Source of the DNA: Pseudonocardia ammonioxydans
GTDB lineage: Bacteria > Actinomycetota > Actinomycetes > Mycobacteriales > Pseudonocardiaceae
Direction of reading: 5' to 3'
Assembly: GCF_900115005.1 (NCBI RefSeq)
Contig: NZ_FOUY01000017.1
Span: forward strand, 80,474-144,473
DNA: 64,000 nucleotides
A model generated the notes under the pieces. The model was not told the origin of the DNA, did no database searches, and worked only from the letters and a program-made list of their open reading frames with translations. The translations under genes were made by a program, and so were the position numbers. Position 1 is the stretch's first letter. Every line of letters begins with the position of its first letter. Shown here piece by piece: positions 33,261-41,932 of the stretch.

Positions 33261-34583
33261 TCAGCCCAGCTCGGCCGCGACCGCGGTGGCCACGGTGTCG
33301 ACCACCGCGTCCAGCGACACGTCCTGCTGCTCGCCGGATACCAGGTCCTTGAGACCGATCGACCCGCCCGCCAGGTCGCGCTCGCCCAGCACCAGGGCGA
33401 ACCGTGCGCCGGAGCGGTCGGCGGACTTCATCGCGCCCTTCAGGCCGCGGCCGCCGTAGGACAGGTCGACCCGCACGCCGCGGGCCCGCAGCCCGGCCGC
33501 GATCGTCACCAGGCGGCGCTTCGCGGCGTCGCCCAGCGGCACCCCGAAGACCTCGGCGCGGGCGGTCGACCACGGCCGGACGCCCTCGACACCGCAGGCC
33601 AGCAACGTCCGGTCGACCCCGATGCCGAACCCGATCCCGGACAGCTCCGGACCGCCGAGGGTGGCCATCAGGCCGTCGTAGCGGCCACCGCCACCGATCC
33701 CGGACTGCGCGCCGAGGCCGTCGTGGACGAACTCGAAGGTCGTCTTCGTGTAGTAGTCCAGGCCGCGCACCATCCGCGGGTTCGGCGTGTAGGCGATCCC
33801 GAGGTCGTCGAGGTGGGCCAGCACCTGCGCGTGGTGCTCGGCCGACGCCTCCGACAGGTGGTCCATGAGCAGCGGCGCCTGCGCCATCGCGGCCCGCACC
33901 TCGGGACGCTTGTCGTCCAGCACCCGCAGCGGGTTGATCTGCGCGCGGGCCCTGGTCGGCTCGTCGAGGTCGAGCCCGGCGAGGTAGTCCTGCAACCGGG
34001 CCCGGTAGGCCGGACGGCAGTCGGCGTCGCCGAGCGAGGTGATCTCCAGCCGGTACCCGGTCAGCCCCAGTGCCTTGAAGCCCTCGTCGGCGATCGCGAT
34101 GACCTCGGCGTCGAGTGCCGGGTCGTCGATCCCGATCGCCTCGACGCCGACCTGCTGCAGCTGCCGGTAGCGACCGGCCTGCGGGCGCTCGTAGCGGAAG
34201 AACGGCCCGCTGTAGCGCAGCTTGACCGGCAGGCCCTGCTTGTCGGCGCTGTGCTCGATCACCGAGCGGACGACGCCCGCGGTCCCCTCCGGCCGCAGCG
34301 TCACCGACCGTTCGCCCCGGTCGGCGAAGGTGTACATCTCCTTGGACACCACGTCGGTGGACTCGCCCACCCCCCGCGCGAACAGGCCGGTCTCCTCGAA
34401 GATCGGCAGTTCGATGTGCCCGTACCCGGCGCGCGCGGCGGCCGCGGCGAGGGTGTCCCGGACATGGACGAACCCGGCCGAGTCCGGCGGCAGGTACTCC
34501 GGGATGCCCTTCGGCGCGGCGAACGGCTCGGGCCTGCGCGCCCGGTCGTCCGCCCGCTGCTCGACGGGGGGCACTGCGGTCAC
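33261..34583 (-). CDS. hisS: Histidyl-tRNA synthetase
   Basis: 440 residues. Class II core: [20 protein letters not shown] at the N-terminus, motif 2 in [20 protein letters not shown] near residue 125, HisA motif [16 protein letters not shown] near 270 and [10 protein letters not shown] near 300. The C-terminal anticodon-binding domain follows. GAGAGGA precedes the GTG. It is divergent from the cyclophilin gene, as in mycobacteria (hisS and ppiB around a conserved rel cluster). Confidence 0.96.
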   Translation of the reverse strand: MTAVPPVEQRADDRARRPEPFAAPKGIPEYLPPDSAGFVHVRDTLAAAAARAGYGHIELPIFEETGLFARGVGESTDVVSKEMYTFADRGERSVTLRPEGTAGVVRSVIEHSADKQGLPVKLRYSGPFFRYERPQAGRYRQLQQVGVEAIGIDDPALDAEVIAIADEGFKALGLTGYRLEITSLGDADCRPAYRARLQDYLAGLDLDEPTRARAQINPLRVLDDKRPEVRAAMAQAPLLMDHLSEASAEHHAQVLAHLDDLGIAYTPNPRMVRGLDYYTKTTFEFVHDGLGAQSGIGGGGRYDGLMATLGGPELSGIGFGIGVDRTLLACGVEGVRPWSTARAEVFGVPLGDAAKRRLVTIAAGLRARGVRVDLSYGGRGLKGAMKSADRSGARFALVLGERDLAGGSIGLKDLVSGEQQDVSLDAVVDTVATAVAAELG

Positions 34584-34749
34584 GTCGGCGTCCTCTCCAC
34601 TCGGGTGCTCTCCACCCCGACGCCCTCTCGACGCGGGTCCCTCCAGCGTAGAACCGCCGTCTCTCAGATTCGCTCTCAGGTGGGCCCGCTACCCTCCCGG
34701 ACGCGAGTGAGTGATCAAGAGCAACTGATCGGGTCGAAGGGTTACGGGC

Positions 34750-35592
34750 GTGGCGACGAACGAGCAGCGGCGGGAGGCGGCGAAGCGGAAGCTGGCTGCC
34801 CAGCAGGCCCATCGGGTCGAACGGGCCGAGAAGCGCAAGCGGACGACGACGATCGCCGCCGTCGCGACGGTGGTGGTGGTCGCGCTGGTGGCCGGCGCGG
34901 TCTACCTGGTGGCCTCGGCCTGGTCCGGCCCGGATGGCACCGACCCGGCCGCCGCGGCCCAGGGCGGCGGCCCGGACACCTCCGGGCTGCCCACGGCACC
35001 CCTGCCGCAGCGCCCGACCGCGCTGCCGGCCTCGGTGGACTGCTCCTACCCCGCCTCACCCGAACCGGCGTCGAAGCCGGTGGCCCCGCCCGCGGGCGGC
35101 CAGGTCAGCGCCGAGGGCACCACGCCGGCGACGCTGGAGACCAGCGCCGGCCCGGTCGACCTCACCCTGGACCGCGCGCTCGCGCCGTGCACGGTGAACA
35201 GCTTCGTGCACCTCGTGCAGCAGGGCTTCTACAACGACACGTCCTGCCACCGGCTCACCACCAGCCCGGGCCTGCAGGTGCTGCAGTGCGGTGACCCGAC
35301 CGGCCGCGGCAACGGCGGTCCCGGCTACTCCTTCGCCGACGAGGTCTTCCCCGAGCTCACTTACGGGCGTGGCCTGCTGGCGATGGCCAACGCCGGCCCC
35401 GACACCAACGGCAGCCAGTTCTTCATGATCTACGGCGACGCCCAGCTCCCGCCGAACTACACGGTCTTCGGCTCGATCGGCCCGCAGGGCCTGGCCACCC
35501 TGGACGAGGTGGCGCAGGGCGGTGAGTCCGTCGGCTCCGGCGACGGCACCCCGAACATCCCGGTCGACATCCGCACCGCCTCCGCCGGCTGA
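34750..35592 (+). CDS. Membrane-anchored cyclophilin-type peptidyl-prolyl isomerase
   Basis: 280 residues. A charged cytosolic N-terminus (EQRREAAKRKLAAQQAHRV) and one membrane span (residues 33-56) anchor an external, Pro-rich linker and a cyclophilin domain. The domain shows NSFVHLVQQGFYNDTSCHRL, GNGGPGYSFADE, GRGLLAMANAGPDTNGSQFF and YTVFG. The catalytic Arg motif FHR reads CHR here, with a nearby extra cysteine pair. It likely folds exported proteins. GTG at 34750 with GAAGGG upstream; a TACCCT hexamer at 34690-34695 could be its -10. Confidence 0.88.
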   Translation: MATNEQRREAAKRKLAAQQAHRVERAEKRKRTTTIAAVATVVVVALVAGAVYLVASAWSGPDGTDPAAAAQGGGPDTSGLPTAPLPQRPTALPASVDCSYPASPEPASKPVAPPAGGQVSAEGTTPATLETSAGPVDLTLDRALAPCTVNSFVHLVQQGFYNDTSCHRLTTSPGLQVLQCGDPTGRGNGGPGYSFADEVFPELTYGRGLLAMANAGPDTNGSQFFMIYGDAQLPPNYTVFGSIGPQGLATLDEVAQGGESVGSGDGTPNIPVDIRTASAG

Positions 35593-35708
35593 GCCACCGG
35601 CCCGGCCGTACGGGTTACCCAAGGTTGGGGAAATCCCGGCCGGCCCCGCTGCCGGTCCCGCGCGGCGGTCCACAGTCGGTCCCCCAGCAGCGGCCGAGGG
35701 AGACGGCG

Positions 35709-36842
35709 ATGGCGGAGACGACGGAGACCACCGTGGACATGGGCGCGGCGACCGGGGCGGAGGGGAGCACGCCGGCGACGGCCGACGCCGTCGCCGAACG
35801 TGTCCTCGCGGCGACGCTCGGCGCGTTCGACGTGCTCACGATCTACCTCGGCGACCGGCTGGGCTGGTACCGGGCGCTCGCCGGCTCCGGCCCGCTCTCC
35901 CCCGACGAGCTGGCGGAGCGCACCCGCACCGACGCCCGCTACGCCCGCGAGTGGCTCGAGCAGCAGGCGGCGTCGGGGATCCTGACCGTCGTCGACCCCG
36001 CCGGGCCGCAGCTGCCCCGGCGTTTCCGACTCGACGCCGGGGCCGCGGAGGTCCTCACCGATCCGGACAGCCTCAACCACCTCGCCCCGCTGACCCGGTT
36101 CGTCGGTGCCGCGGCCGTGCAGCTGCCCGCGCTGGCCGAGGTCTACCGCGCCGGTGGCGGGGTGAGCTGGGCGCGGTTCGGGCCCGACGCCCGCACCGGG
36201 CAGGCCGACATGAACCGTCCCTGGTACGAGCACGAGCTCGCCGGTGCGCTCGCCGGCGTCCCCGACCTGCACCGCCTGCTCGACCGTCCCGGCGCCGCGA
36301 TCGCCGACCTCGGCTGCGGCGAGGGGTGGTCGGCGATCGCGCTGGGCCGCGCCTACCCCGGCGCCACCGTGCACGGCGTCGACCCCGACCCGCCGTCGAC
36401 CGCGGCGGCGACCGCCCACACCGCCGCGGCCGGGCTCGCCGACCGGGTCACGTTCACCACCGGTGACGCCGCCACGAGCCTGCCCGCGGGCGCGTTCGAC
36501 GCGGTGTTCGCGTTCGAGTGCCTGCACGACCTGCCGCACCCCGTGGAGTTCCTCACCGCGGCCCGCCACGCCCTGCGCCCGGACGGCGTCGTGATCGTGA
36601 TGGACGAGGCGGCCGAGGACGAGTTCCACGCACCGGCCGGCGACGTGGAACGCCTGCTCTACGGGTTCAGCACGCTGATCTGCCTGCCGGACTCCCGGTC
36701 GCACGAGCCCTCCGCCGCGACCGGCACCGTCATCCGCGCCTCGACCGTGCGGGACTACGCCGCCCGCGCCGGCTTCACGGGAGTCGAGGTCCTGCCGATC
36801 GAGGACTTCGGGTTCTGGCGGTTCTACCGACTGCGCCTGTGA
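35709..36842 (+). CDS. SAM-dependent methyltransferase with N-terminal winged-helix dimerisation domain
   Basis: 377 residues from ATG 35709 with GAGGGAG upstream. The first 100 residues resemble the dimerisation/winged-helix part of O-methyltransferases (YLGDRLGWYRALAGSGPLSP, then ELAERTRTDARYAREWLEQQ). The SAM domain has IADLGCGEGWSAIALGRAYP near residue 200, VHGVDPDPPS and DAVFAFECLHDLP. Similar to rRNA/small-molecule methyltransferases found singly in actinomycetes; substrate unknown. Its TGA is directly followed by the 15-bp palindrome. Confidence 0.78.
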   Translation: MAETTETTVDMGAATGAEGSTPATADAVAERVLAATLGAFDVLTIYLGDRLGWYRALAGSGPLSPDELAERTRTDARYAREWLEQQAASGILTVVDPAGPQLPRRFRLDAGAAEVLTDPDSLNHLAPLTRFVGAAAVQLPALAEVYRAGGGVSWARFGPDARTGQADMNRPWYEHELAGALAGVPDLHRLLDRPGAAIADLGCGEGWSAIALGRAYPGATVHGVDPDPPSTAAATAHTAAAGLADRVTFTTGDAATSLPAGAFDAVFAFECLHDLPHPVEFLTAARHALRPDGVVIVMDEAAEDEFHAPAGDVERLLYGFSTLICLPDSRSHEPSAATGTVIRASTVRDYAARAGFTGVEVLPIEDFGFWRFYRLRL

Positions 36843-36874
36843 GTGGTTATCGCGGTCAGGACCGCGATAACCAC
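36843..36874. repeat. Interspersed palindrome, copy 1
   Basis: GTGGTTATCGCGGTC (36843-36857), two bases, then its exact reverse complement (36860-36874). It begins at the base after the methyltransferase stop. A second copy with paired substitutions is at 41883-41930. Confidence 0.8.
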
Positions 36875-36887
36875 GCACGGGCGGGTT

Positions 36888-37000
36888 GTCCCTACCTGTG
36901 GCCGGCGGGTCGACCCGCCGCGCGGTAGGGACGGCTCGATGGTCCGGGCCGCTCCTCCGGACCATCCTGGACCGGTCCGAACGATCTCCGATCGGACCGG
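36888..37000. other. Cluster of three further stem-loops upstream of a small gene
   Basis: Three inverted repeats in a row: GTCCCTACC/GGTAGGGAC (36888-36896, 36924-36932) enclosing the 18-bp palindrome CGGCGGGTCGACCCGCCG (36903-36920); ATGGTCCGG/CCGGACCAT (36939-36947, 36957-36965); CCGGTCCGA/TCGGACCGG (36972-36980, 36992-37000). Together with copy 1 of the palindrome, nearly the whole 160 bases can fold. It may be a structured leader or small RNA. Confidence 0.55.
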
Positions 37001-37023
37001 AGCACAGGGACGGAGCGGCGATC

Positions 37024-37266
37024 ATGAGCACCACAGGGCTTCCCCGGTTGAGCGGCCGCGACCGTGCCGTGCTGCACGCGATCGCCGCCGACCGCTGCAC
37101 CGTCGCCGACGACACGTGTCACTCGCTCACCATCGACGGTCTGTGCTTCTGCGAACAGTTCGCCGGCGTGCGGCTGGCCGACGCCGGGCTCGTCGAGGCC
37201 TCCGGTCCTGCACCGCTGCGGCCGCACCTCACCGATGCGGGTCGCTCGCTGCTCGCCGCTGCGTGA
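37024..37266 (+). CDS. Small cysteine-containing protein, unknown
   Basis: 80 residues from ATG 37024 with GGAGCGGCGATC upstream, a good ribosome site. The middle holds four cysteines (RCTVADDTC and GLCFCEQF), and the second half (VRLADAGLVEASGPAPLRP, HLTDAGRSLLAAA) reads like a small winged-helix or MarR-like helix pattern. No family is recognised. A metal- or redox-sensing role is possible from the cysteines but is only inference. Its upstream region is unusually structured. It ends 58 bases before the convergent regulator stop. Confidence 0.6.
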   Translation: MSTTGLPRLSGRDRAVLHAIAADRCTVADDTCHSLTIDGLCFCEQFAGVRLADAGLVEASGPAPLRPHLTDAGRSLLAAA

Positions 37267-37324
37267 CCAGGAGAACGCCGGCGGGCGGGCACCGCCCCGG
37301 GGTCCACCGCCGTGTGCCACCGGC

Positions 37325-40300
37325 TCACGGCCTCGGGCGCACCTCGGTCACCGGCACGGGGACGGCGCGGGCGGTGAGGTCGTCGCGGCACCGCCGGAGC
37401 AGCGCGATGCTGCCGTGGTCGGACGCCAGCCGCGCGGCCGCCCGCAGGCGCGCCGCCGCGGCCGGTCCGTCGTCGTAGGCGGCCCGCATCCGCATGACCT
37501 CGGGCAACCACCACCGGTCGTCGCGCAGCTCCGCGGCGACCAGGGCGGCGTCGAGTCCGGCGCGCGCGGCGTCGGGCCTCTCCGCCCGGGCGGAGACGTC
37601 GGCGAGGAGCGACAGCCAGTAGGGCATCCGGGCGAAGGACCCGGCGCGGGTCAGGTTCTCGACGCCGCGGTGGGCCAGCTCGACGCCCTCCGCCCCGCCG
37701 TGCTGCCAGCCCTGCAGGATCAGCGCCCACTCCCGGTAGTAGGCGAACCTGTTCCGCTCGCACAGCTCGCGCAGCTCCTCGACCGTCTCGGCCAGCGCCC
37801 CGGTGTCCCGGCGCAGCTGATGGGTGAGGCCGGCGTAGGCCAGGGCCACGGCGAGGCTGTAGGGGTGCTCGGCCGCGCGGGCGAGCGCGACGGCCTCACC
37901 GGCGTCGGCCAGCGCGTGCTCGTCCTCGCCGAGCAGCCAGTGCGCGTGGGCCGCCCACGCCCGGCTGTGCACGTCAGGCCGGTTGCCCACGCTCAGCGGG
38001 GAGAACGCACCGCCGTGCTCCGTCGCCCGGTGCAGGTGCTCGAGCCCCTCGGCGGGCCGCCCGAGGCTGACCGCGGAGCCGCCGAAGGCGAAGTGGGTGG
38101 CCGCCCCGAGCTCGGAGCCCGACGCCACCCGGGCCAGGGCGCGGGTGGCGGTGCGGTGCGCGTCGGCGGTCCGGCCCTGCACGAACAACGACGTCCAGAG
38201 CCCGACGAGTGCCCGCGTCGCCGAGCCCGGCCGCCCCAGTGACTCCGCGAGGTCGATCGACCGTTCCAAGGTCGTGCGCAGGTGCGGGGAGGAGTAGCCG
38301 TCACGGGCGTTGAGCGGTGCGGCCATCGCCTCGAGCACCGCGAGCTCCCGCTCGGACCGGGCACGGCTCTCCGGCCACCCGCGCACGACGGCGAGCGCCT
38401 CGGACAGCAGCCGGACGGCCTCACCGTGGGCGAACGTCCGCGCCGCCACCCCCGCCGCCCGCTGGTAGTGCTCCACCGCCTGCTCGGCGCGCCCGCCGCG
38501 GGCGTACTGCTCGGCGAGCTGGGCCGAGACGGCGTCGGGGTCGCCGGGGTGCAACAGCTCGAGACCGTGCGCCACGCGGCGGTGCAGCAACCACCGCTTC
38601 GGCGGGCTGACCTGTGCGTAGGCCTCGTCCCGGATCAGGTCGTGGGAGAAGTCGTACCCGTCGGGGACCTCCCGCAGGATGCGCCGCCGCCACAGCTCGT
38701 CGACCGCGCGCACGACGGCGTCGGTGTCCAGCCCGGCGGCCTCGGTGAGCAGGTCGAGCGAGAAGTTCCGGCCGACGGCCGCCGCCAGGCCGGCGAGGTC
38801 GCGGGCCTCGGGGCTCACGGGTTCGAGCCGGGCGCGCAGGACCGCGGGGAGACCGCCGGCCGGGCTCGGGCCGGGCCCGGGGTCGAGGGCGCTGCGGACC
38901 GCCTCGACGACGTGCAGCGGGAACCCGCCGGTGGTGGCCTGGAGGAGCTCGGCGTGCGCGTCGGTCACCGGCCGGCCCGAGATCCGCTCGGCGAGCCGCG
39001 CCGTGTCGTGCGGTTCGAACGGGCCCAGCTCGACCTCGGTGAGCAGCCCGGCGGCGCGCATCCGCGCCGTCCAGTCCCCGAGCCCGGGAACGTGGTCGGG
39101 GCCGTCCCGGCGCACCGTCGCGGCGACCATGACCGGTGCGTCGGGGACCAGCCCCAGCAGGAACGGCAGGAACGCCAGCGTCTCGGGGTCGCACCAGTGC
39201 AGGTCGTCCAGCACCAGCAACGTCGGGCGCCCCGGGCCGACCAGTGCACGGGCCAGGCCCTCGAGGAAGCGGTGCCGCTGCCAGACCTCGACGGCGGGCC
39301 GGGCCGCACCGACCGGCCGTGCCCGGGTCGTCTCCGACGGCACGAGGCGGTCGACCTCGCTGCGCCAGACCGGGTCCACCCGCGTCAGCCCCGCCCGCAC
39401 GGCCGGGGTGCGCAACCAGTCCGCGACCGGTGCCAGTGCCGGGCGCCCCGCGGAGCCGAAGCACCGGCTCGTCGCCACCACCGCTCCGCCCGACCGGGCC
39501 GTCTCGGCGACCTCGGCGACCAACCGGGACTTGCCCACGCCCGCATCACCCCGGACGAGCGCGAGCACCGGACGTCCGCCCGTCGCGCTGCGCCACGCGG
39601 CCCGCAACCGGTCGAGCTCGTCGGCGCGCCCGACCAGCCGCGCGACGGCGAGGCCCGACCGGGCGTGGTCGGTGGCCCCGGCGGCCGGTGGGGGCGCCGC
39701 AGGTGGGCCGGTACGGACGAGCAGCCCGTCCAGCACCGCCCGCGTGTCCGGGTCGGGCTCCACGCCGAGCTCACGTTCGAGGACCGCGGCGCAGTGGTGG
39801 AAGGTGCTCACGGCTCCGGCACGATCACCGAGTTCCCCCTGGAGCTCCATCAACCGGCGGTAGCCGAGCTCCTCCAGCGGCCGCAGCCGGACCCGGCGGC
39901 GGGCGGCCTCGATCGCCGCCGCCGGGGCTCCGGCCCGGGCGTGCGCCTCGCGGATCAGGTCGTACTGTTCCACGCACCGGTCCTCGAGCTCGGTCCGGCA
40001 CTGCAGCAGCCAGTCGTCGTAGCCGCCGGGGAGGAAGTCGCCCCGGTACCAGCCGACGGCGGCGGCCGCCCGCGCGAGCGCCTCGGCGTGGTCACCGGCG
40101 GCGTCCGCGGCGAGCGCGGCCGCCCCCTCGCGGGCGAACTCCCGCACGTCGACCCGGCAGTCCGCCGTGTCGGACCAGCCCAGCGCCCGCCCCGTGACCA
40201 CGAGGCCCGCCCCGGGGCCGAGCAGGCTGCGCAGATGGTGCAGCTCGCGCCGCAGGTTGGTCAGCGCCTGCTCGTCGGTCGAGTCCGGCCAGAACGTCGC

Positions 40301-40441
40301 GGAGAGGCGGTGCCGGTCCTGGGGCGCGGGTGCGTGCACGACGAGGAACCCGAGCAGGGCGAGCGTGCGCGACGACCGGGTCCGCACCGTTCCGGACGCA
40401 TCCCTGACGACCTGCTCGCCGAGGGGAGAGACCTGCAACAT
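37325..40441 (-). CDS. SARP/AfsR-like regulator: winged helix, BTAD, AAA ATPase, TPR
   Basis: 1038 residues. N-terminal OmpR-type winged helix (TLALLGFLVVHAPAPQDRHR, LTNLRRELHHLRSLLG), BTAD domain to about residue 250 (VGWYRGDFLPGGYDDWLLQC, PLEELGYRRLMELQGELGDR), then an AAA/NACHT-like ATPase with Walker A VRGDAGVGKSR near 296 and Walker B LLVLDDLHW near 404, and C-terminal TPR-like helices. Such proteins activate secondary-metabolite or stress genes by binding heptameric direct repeats. It is divergent from the acyl-CoA dehydrogenase, with SARP-like repeats between them. A TACCCT hexamer at 40465-40470 may be its -10. Confidence 0.88.
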   Translation of the reverse strand: MLQVSPLGEQVVRDASGTVRTRSSRTLALLGFLVVHAPAPQDRHRLSATFWPDSTDEQALTNLRRELHHLRSLLGPGAGLVVTGRALGWSDTADCRVDVREFAREGAAALAADAAGDHAEALARAAAAVGWYRGDFLPGGYDDWLLQCRTELEDRCVEQYDLIREAHARAGAPAAAIEAARRRVRLRPLEELGYRRLMELQGELGDRAGAVSTFHHCAAVLERELGVEPDPDTRAVLDGLLVRTGPPAAPPPAAGATDHARSGLAVARLVGRADELDRLRAAWRSATGGRPVLALVRGDAGVGKSRLVAEVAETARSGGAVVATSRCFGSAGRPALAPVADWLRTPAVRAGLTRVDPVWRSEVDRLVPSETTRARPVGAARPAVEVWQRHRFLEGLARALVGPGRPTLLVLDDLHWCDPETLAFLPFLLGLVPDAPVMVAATVRRDGPDHVPGLGDWTARMRAAGLLTEVELGPFEPHDTARLAERISGRPVTDAHAELLQATTGGFPLHVVEAVRSALDPGPGPSPAGGLPAVLRARLEPVSPEARDLAGLAAAVGRNFSLDLLTEAAGLDTDAVVRAVDELWRRRILREVPDGYDFSHDLIRDEAYAQVSPPKRWLLHRRVAHGLELLHPGDPDAVSAQLAEQYARGGRAEQAVEHYQRAAGVAARTFAHGEAVRLLSEALAVVRGWPESRARSERELAVLEAMAAPLNARDGYSSPHLRTTLERSIDLAESLGRPGSATRALVGLWTSLFVQGRTADAHRTATRALARVASGSELGAATHFAFGGSAVSLGRPAEGLEHLHRATEHGGAFSPLSVGNRPDVHSRAWAAHAHWLLGEDEHALADAGEAVALARAAEHPYSLAVALAYAGLTHQLRRDTGALAETVEELRELCERNRFAYYREWALILQGWQHGGAEGVELAHRGVENLTRAGSFARMPYWLSLLADVSARAERPDAARAGLDAALVAAELRDDRWWLPEVMRMRAAYDDGPAAAARLRAAARLASDHGSIALLRRCRDDLTARAVPVPVTEVRPRP

Positions 40442-40521
40442 CGCACCGCGACCTCCGGCGGCGCAGGGTAACCGCGCCCGGGGCCCCGGCGGCAGGGCAC
40501 GACGTACCTCGCCGCCGCGGC

Positions 40522-40580
40522 GTTCGCCGCGCGCCGCGCCACCGTTCGCCACCGCCGGTGCGGGCGAACGGTCCGCGAAC
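40522..40580. promoter_or_regulatory. SARP-type repeats and inverted repeat in the divergent promoter
   Basis: GCGAAC occurs at 40564-40569 and 40575-40580 (11-base period); GTTCGC, its complement, at 40522-40527 and 40544-40549 (22-base period). ACCGTTCGCC (40541-40550) and GGCGAACGGT (40563-40572) also form a 10-bp inverted repeat. SARP regulators bind direct heptamers phased by 11 bases upstream of the -10. Confidence 0.5.
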
Positions 40581-40591
40581 CCCCGGCTTCG

Positions 40592-40597
40592 TACCGT
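40592..40597 (+). promoter_or_regulatory. Candidate -10 (TACCGT) of the acyl-CoA dehydrogenase gene
   Basis: TACCGT fits TAnnnT and begins eleven bases after the last GCGAAC repeat, close to the spacing reported for SARP targets; no conventional -35 is present. Confidence 0.4.
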
Positions 40598-40705
40598 CAC
40601 CGCGCCGACCTGCTCGGACGGGACCGAGCCGACGGTGACACCCGATCACACGCAGTGCCCCGGCCGGATCCGTCCGCGGCCGGGAACCGAGCAGGAGGAA
40701 CCCTC

Positions 40706-41890
40706 ATGACCACGACATCCACCGACCCACGGACCGCACCGGCGGCCCCCGGTACCACCGATCCGATCACCACCGGCCCGATCACCGACGACGACGTCCG
40801 GGAGCTGGCCGCGCGGATCGGTCGGGCCGCCGCCCCGTTCGATGCCGGCCACGACCGGGACGCCACCTTCGTCACCGAGGCCTACGCCGAGATGGCCGCG
40901 CACGGCTACCTGCGTCTGGCGGTACCCGTGGAGCTGGGTGGCCTGGGCGCGACGCTGCGGCAGGTCGTGATCGCCGAGGAGGAGCTGGGCAGCCACTCCG
41001 GTTCGTCCGCGCTCGCGGCCGCCATGCACCTGTACCTGACCGCGGTGCAGTGCTGGCGACGCCGCCGCGGCGCCGCCGACGCCGAGGGCGCCCTGCGCCG
41101 CGTCGCCGGGGAGGGCCTCGTGATGGCCACCAGCGGTGGCTCCGACTGGGTGTGCCCGACGACGACGGCCGTCGAGGTCGAGGGCGGGTTCCGGATCGAC
41201 GGGCGCAAGGTGTTCTGCACCCAGGCACCGGTGGGGACAGTGATCTCGACGTCCGCCGTGCTCGGTCCGCCCGGCCCCGATGCCGAGGTGCTGCACATGT
41301 CGGTGCCGCTGTCCGCCCGGGGGGTGCGGATGGTCGAGACCTGGGACACGCTCGGCATGCGCGGCACGGCGAGCCACGACCTCGTCCTCGACGGGGTGTT
41401 CGTGCCCGCGGACAAGATCATGGGCCGGCGGCCGTACGGCGTGCTGGCGGGCCCGCTGATGGTGGCGGCGATCCACTTCGCACCGGTCGCGGCGGCCGCC
41501 TACCTCGGGGTGGCACGCGGGGCGTGTGACGAGGCCGTGCGGATGACCGTCCGGCGCGGGCAGCCCTCGCCCGCCGCCGTACGCCGGATCGGCGAGATGC
41601 GGGCCCGGCTGCGGGTCGCCCGGTGGGCCGTGCTGTCCGCGGTCGACGAGATCGGGGACCCGGTGCCCGACGAGGCGACGCTGGCCACCGTCATGACCGC
41701 GAAGCGGCACGCGGTGACCGAGGCCCGCGCCGTGGTCGACACCGCCCTCGAGGTCGTCGGCGGGCCCGCGTTCTTCCGCAGCTCGCCCCTGGAGCGCGCC
41801 TACCGGGACGTGCGCGGAGGCCCGTTCCACCCGCTCACCCCGGAGGCCACGCTGGAGCTGCTCGGGACACGTGCGCTGGCGCGCTCGTGA
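40706..41890 (+). CDS. Acyl-CoA dehydrogenase family protein
   Basis: 394 residues from ATG 40706 with AGGAGGA upstream. The fold is seen in LRLAVPVELGGLGATLRQVV (N-terminal helices), GLVMATSGGSDWV and FRIDGRKVFCTQAPVG (FAD-binding beta domain), TWDTLGMRGTASHDL and a C-terminal helical part ALEVVGGPAFFRSSPLERAYRD. The glutamate base of classical enzymes is not obvious; it resembles the group acting as oxidases, desulfurases or in secondary metabolism. Likely target of the divergent SARP-like regulator. Its TGA lies inside palindrome copy 2. Confidence 0.85.
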   Translation: MTTTSTDPRTAPAAPGTTDPITTGPITDDDVRELAARIGRAAAPFDAGHDRDATFVTEAYAEMAAHGYLRLAVPVELGGLGATLRQVVIAEEELGSHSGSSALAAAMHLYLTAVQCWRRRRGAADAEGALRRVAGEGLVMATSGGSDWVCPTTTAVEVEGGFRIDGRKVFCTQAPVGTVISTSAVLGPPGPDAEVLHMSVPLSARGVRMVETWDTLGMRGTASHDLVLDGVFVPADKIMGRRPYGVLAGPLMVAAIHFAPVAAAAYLGVARGACDEAVRMTVRRGQPSPAAVRRIGEMRARLRVARWAVLSAVDEIGDPVPDEATLATVMTAKRHAVTEARAVVDTALEVVGGPAFFRSSPLERAYRDVRGGPFHPLTPEATLELLGTRALARS

Positions 41891-41930
41891 GTGGTTGTCG
41901 CGGTCCTGACCGCGACAACCACTCACGAGC
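41883..41930. repeat. Interspersed palindrome, copy 2 (23-bp stem, convergent terminator)
   Basis: A 23-bp perfect inverted repeat (41883-41905 with 41908-41930, 2-base centre) whose inner 15 bp, GTGGTTGTCGCGGTC, match copy 1 at 36843 except for one changed base pair. It includes the acyl-CoA dehydrogenase stop and ends two bases before the rel stop, so it can terminate both convergent transcripts. Confidence 0.8.
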
Positions 41931-41932
41931 CG

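Noticed and set aside
34584..34749. T-box upstream of hisS
   Set aside because: The gap to the divergent cyclophilin gene is only 166 bases and lacks the T-box sequence.
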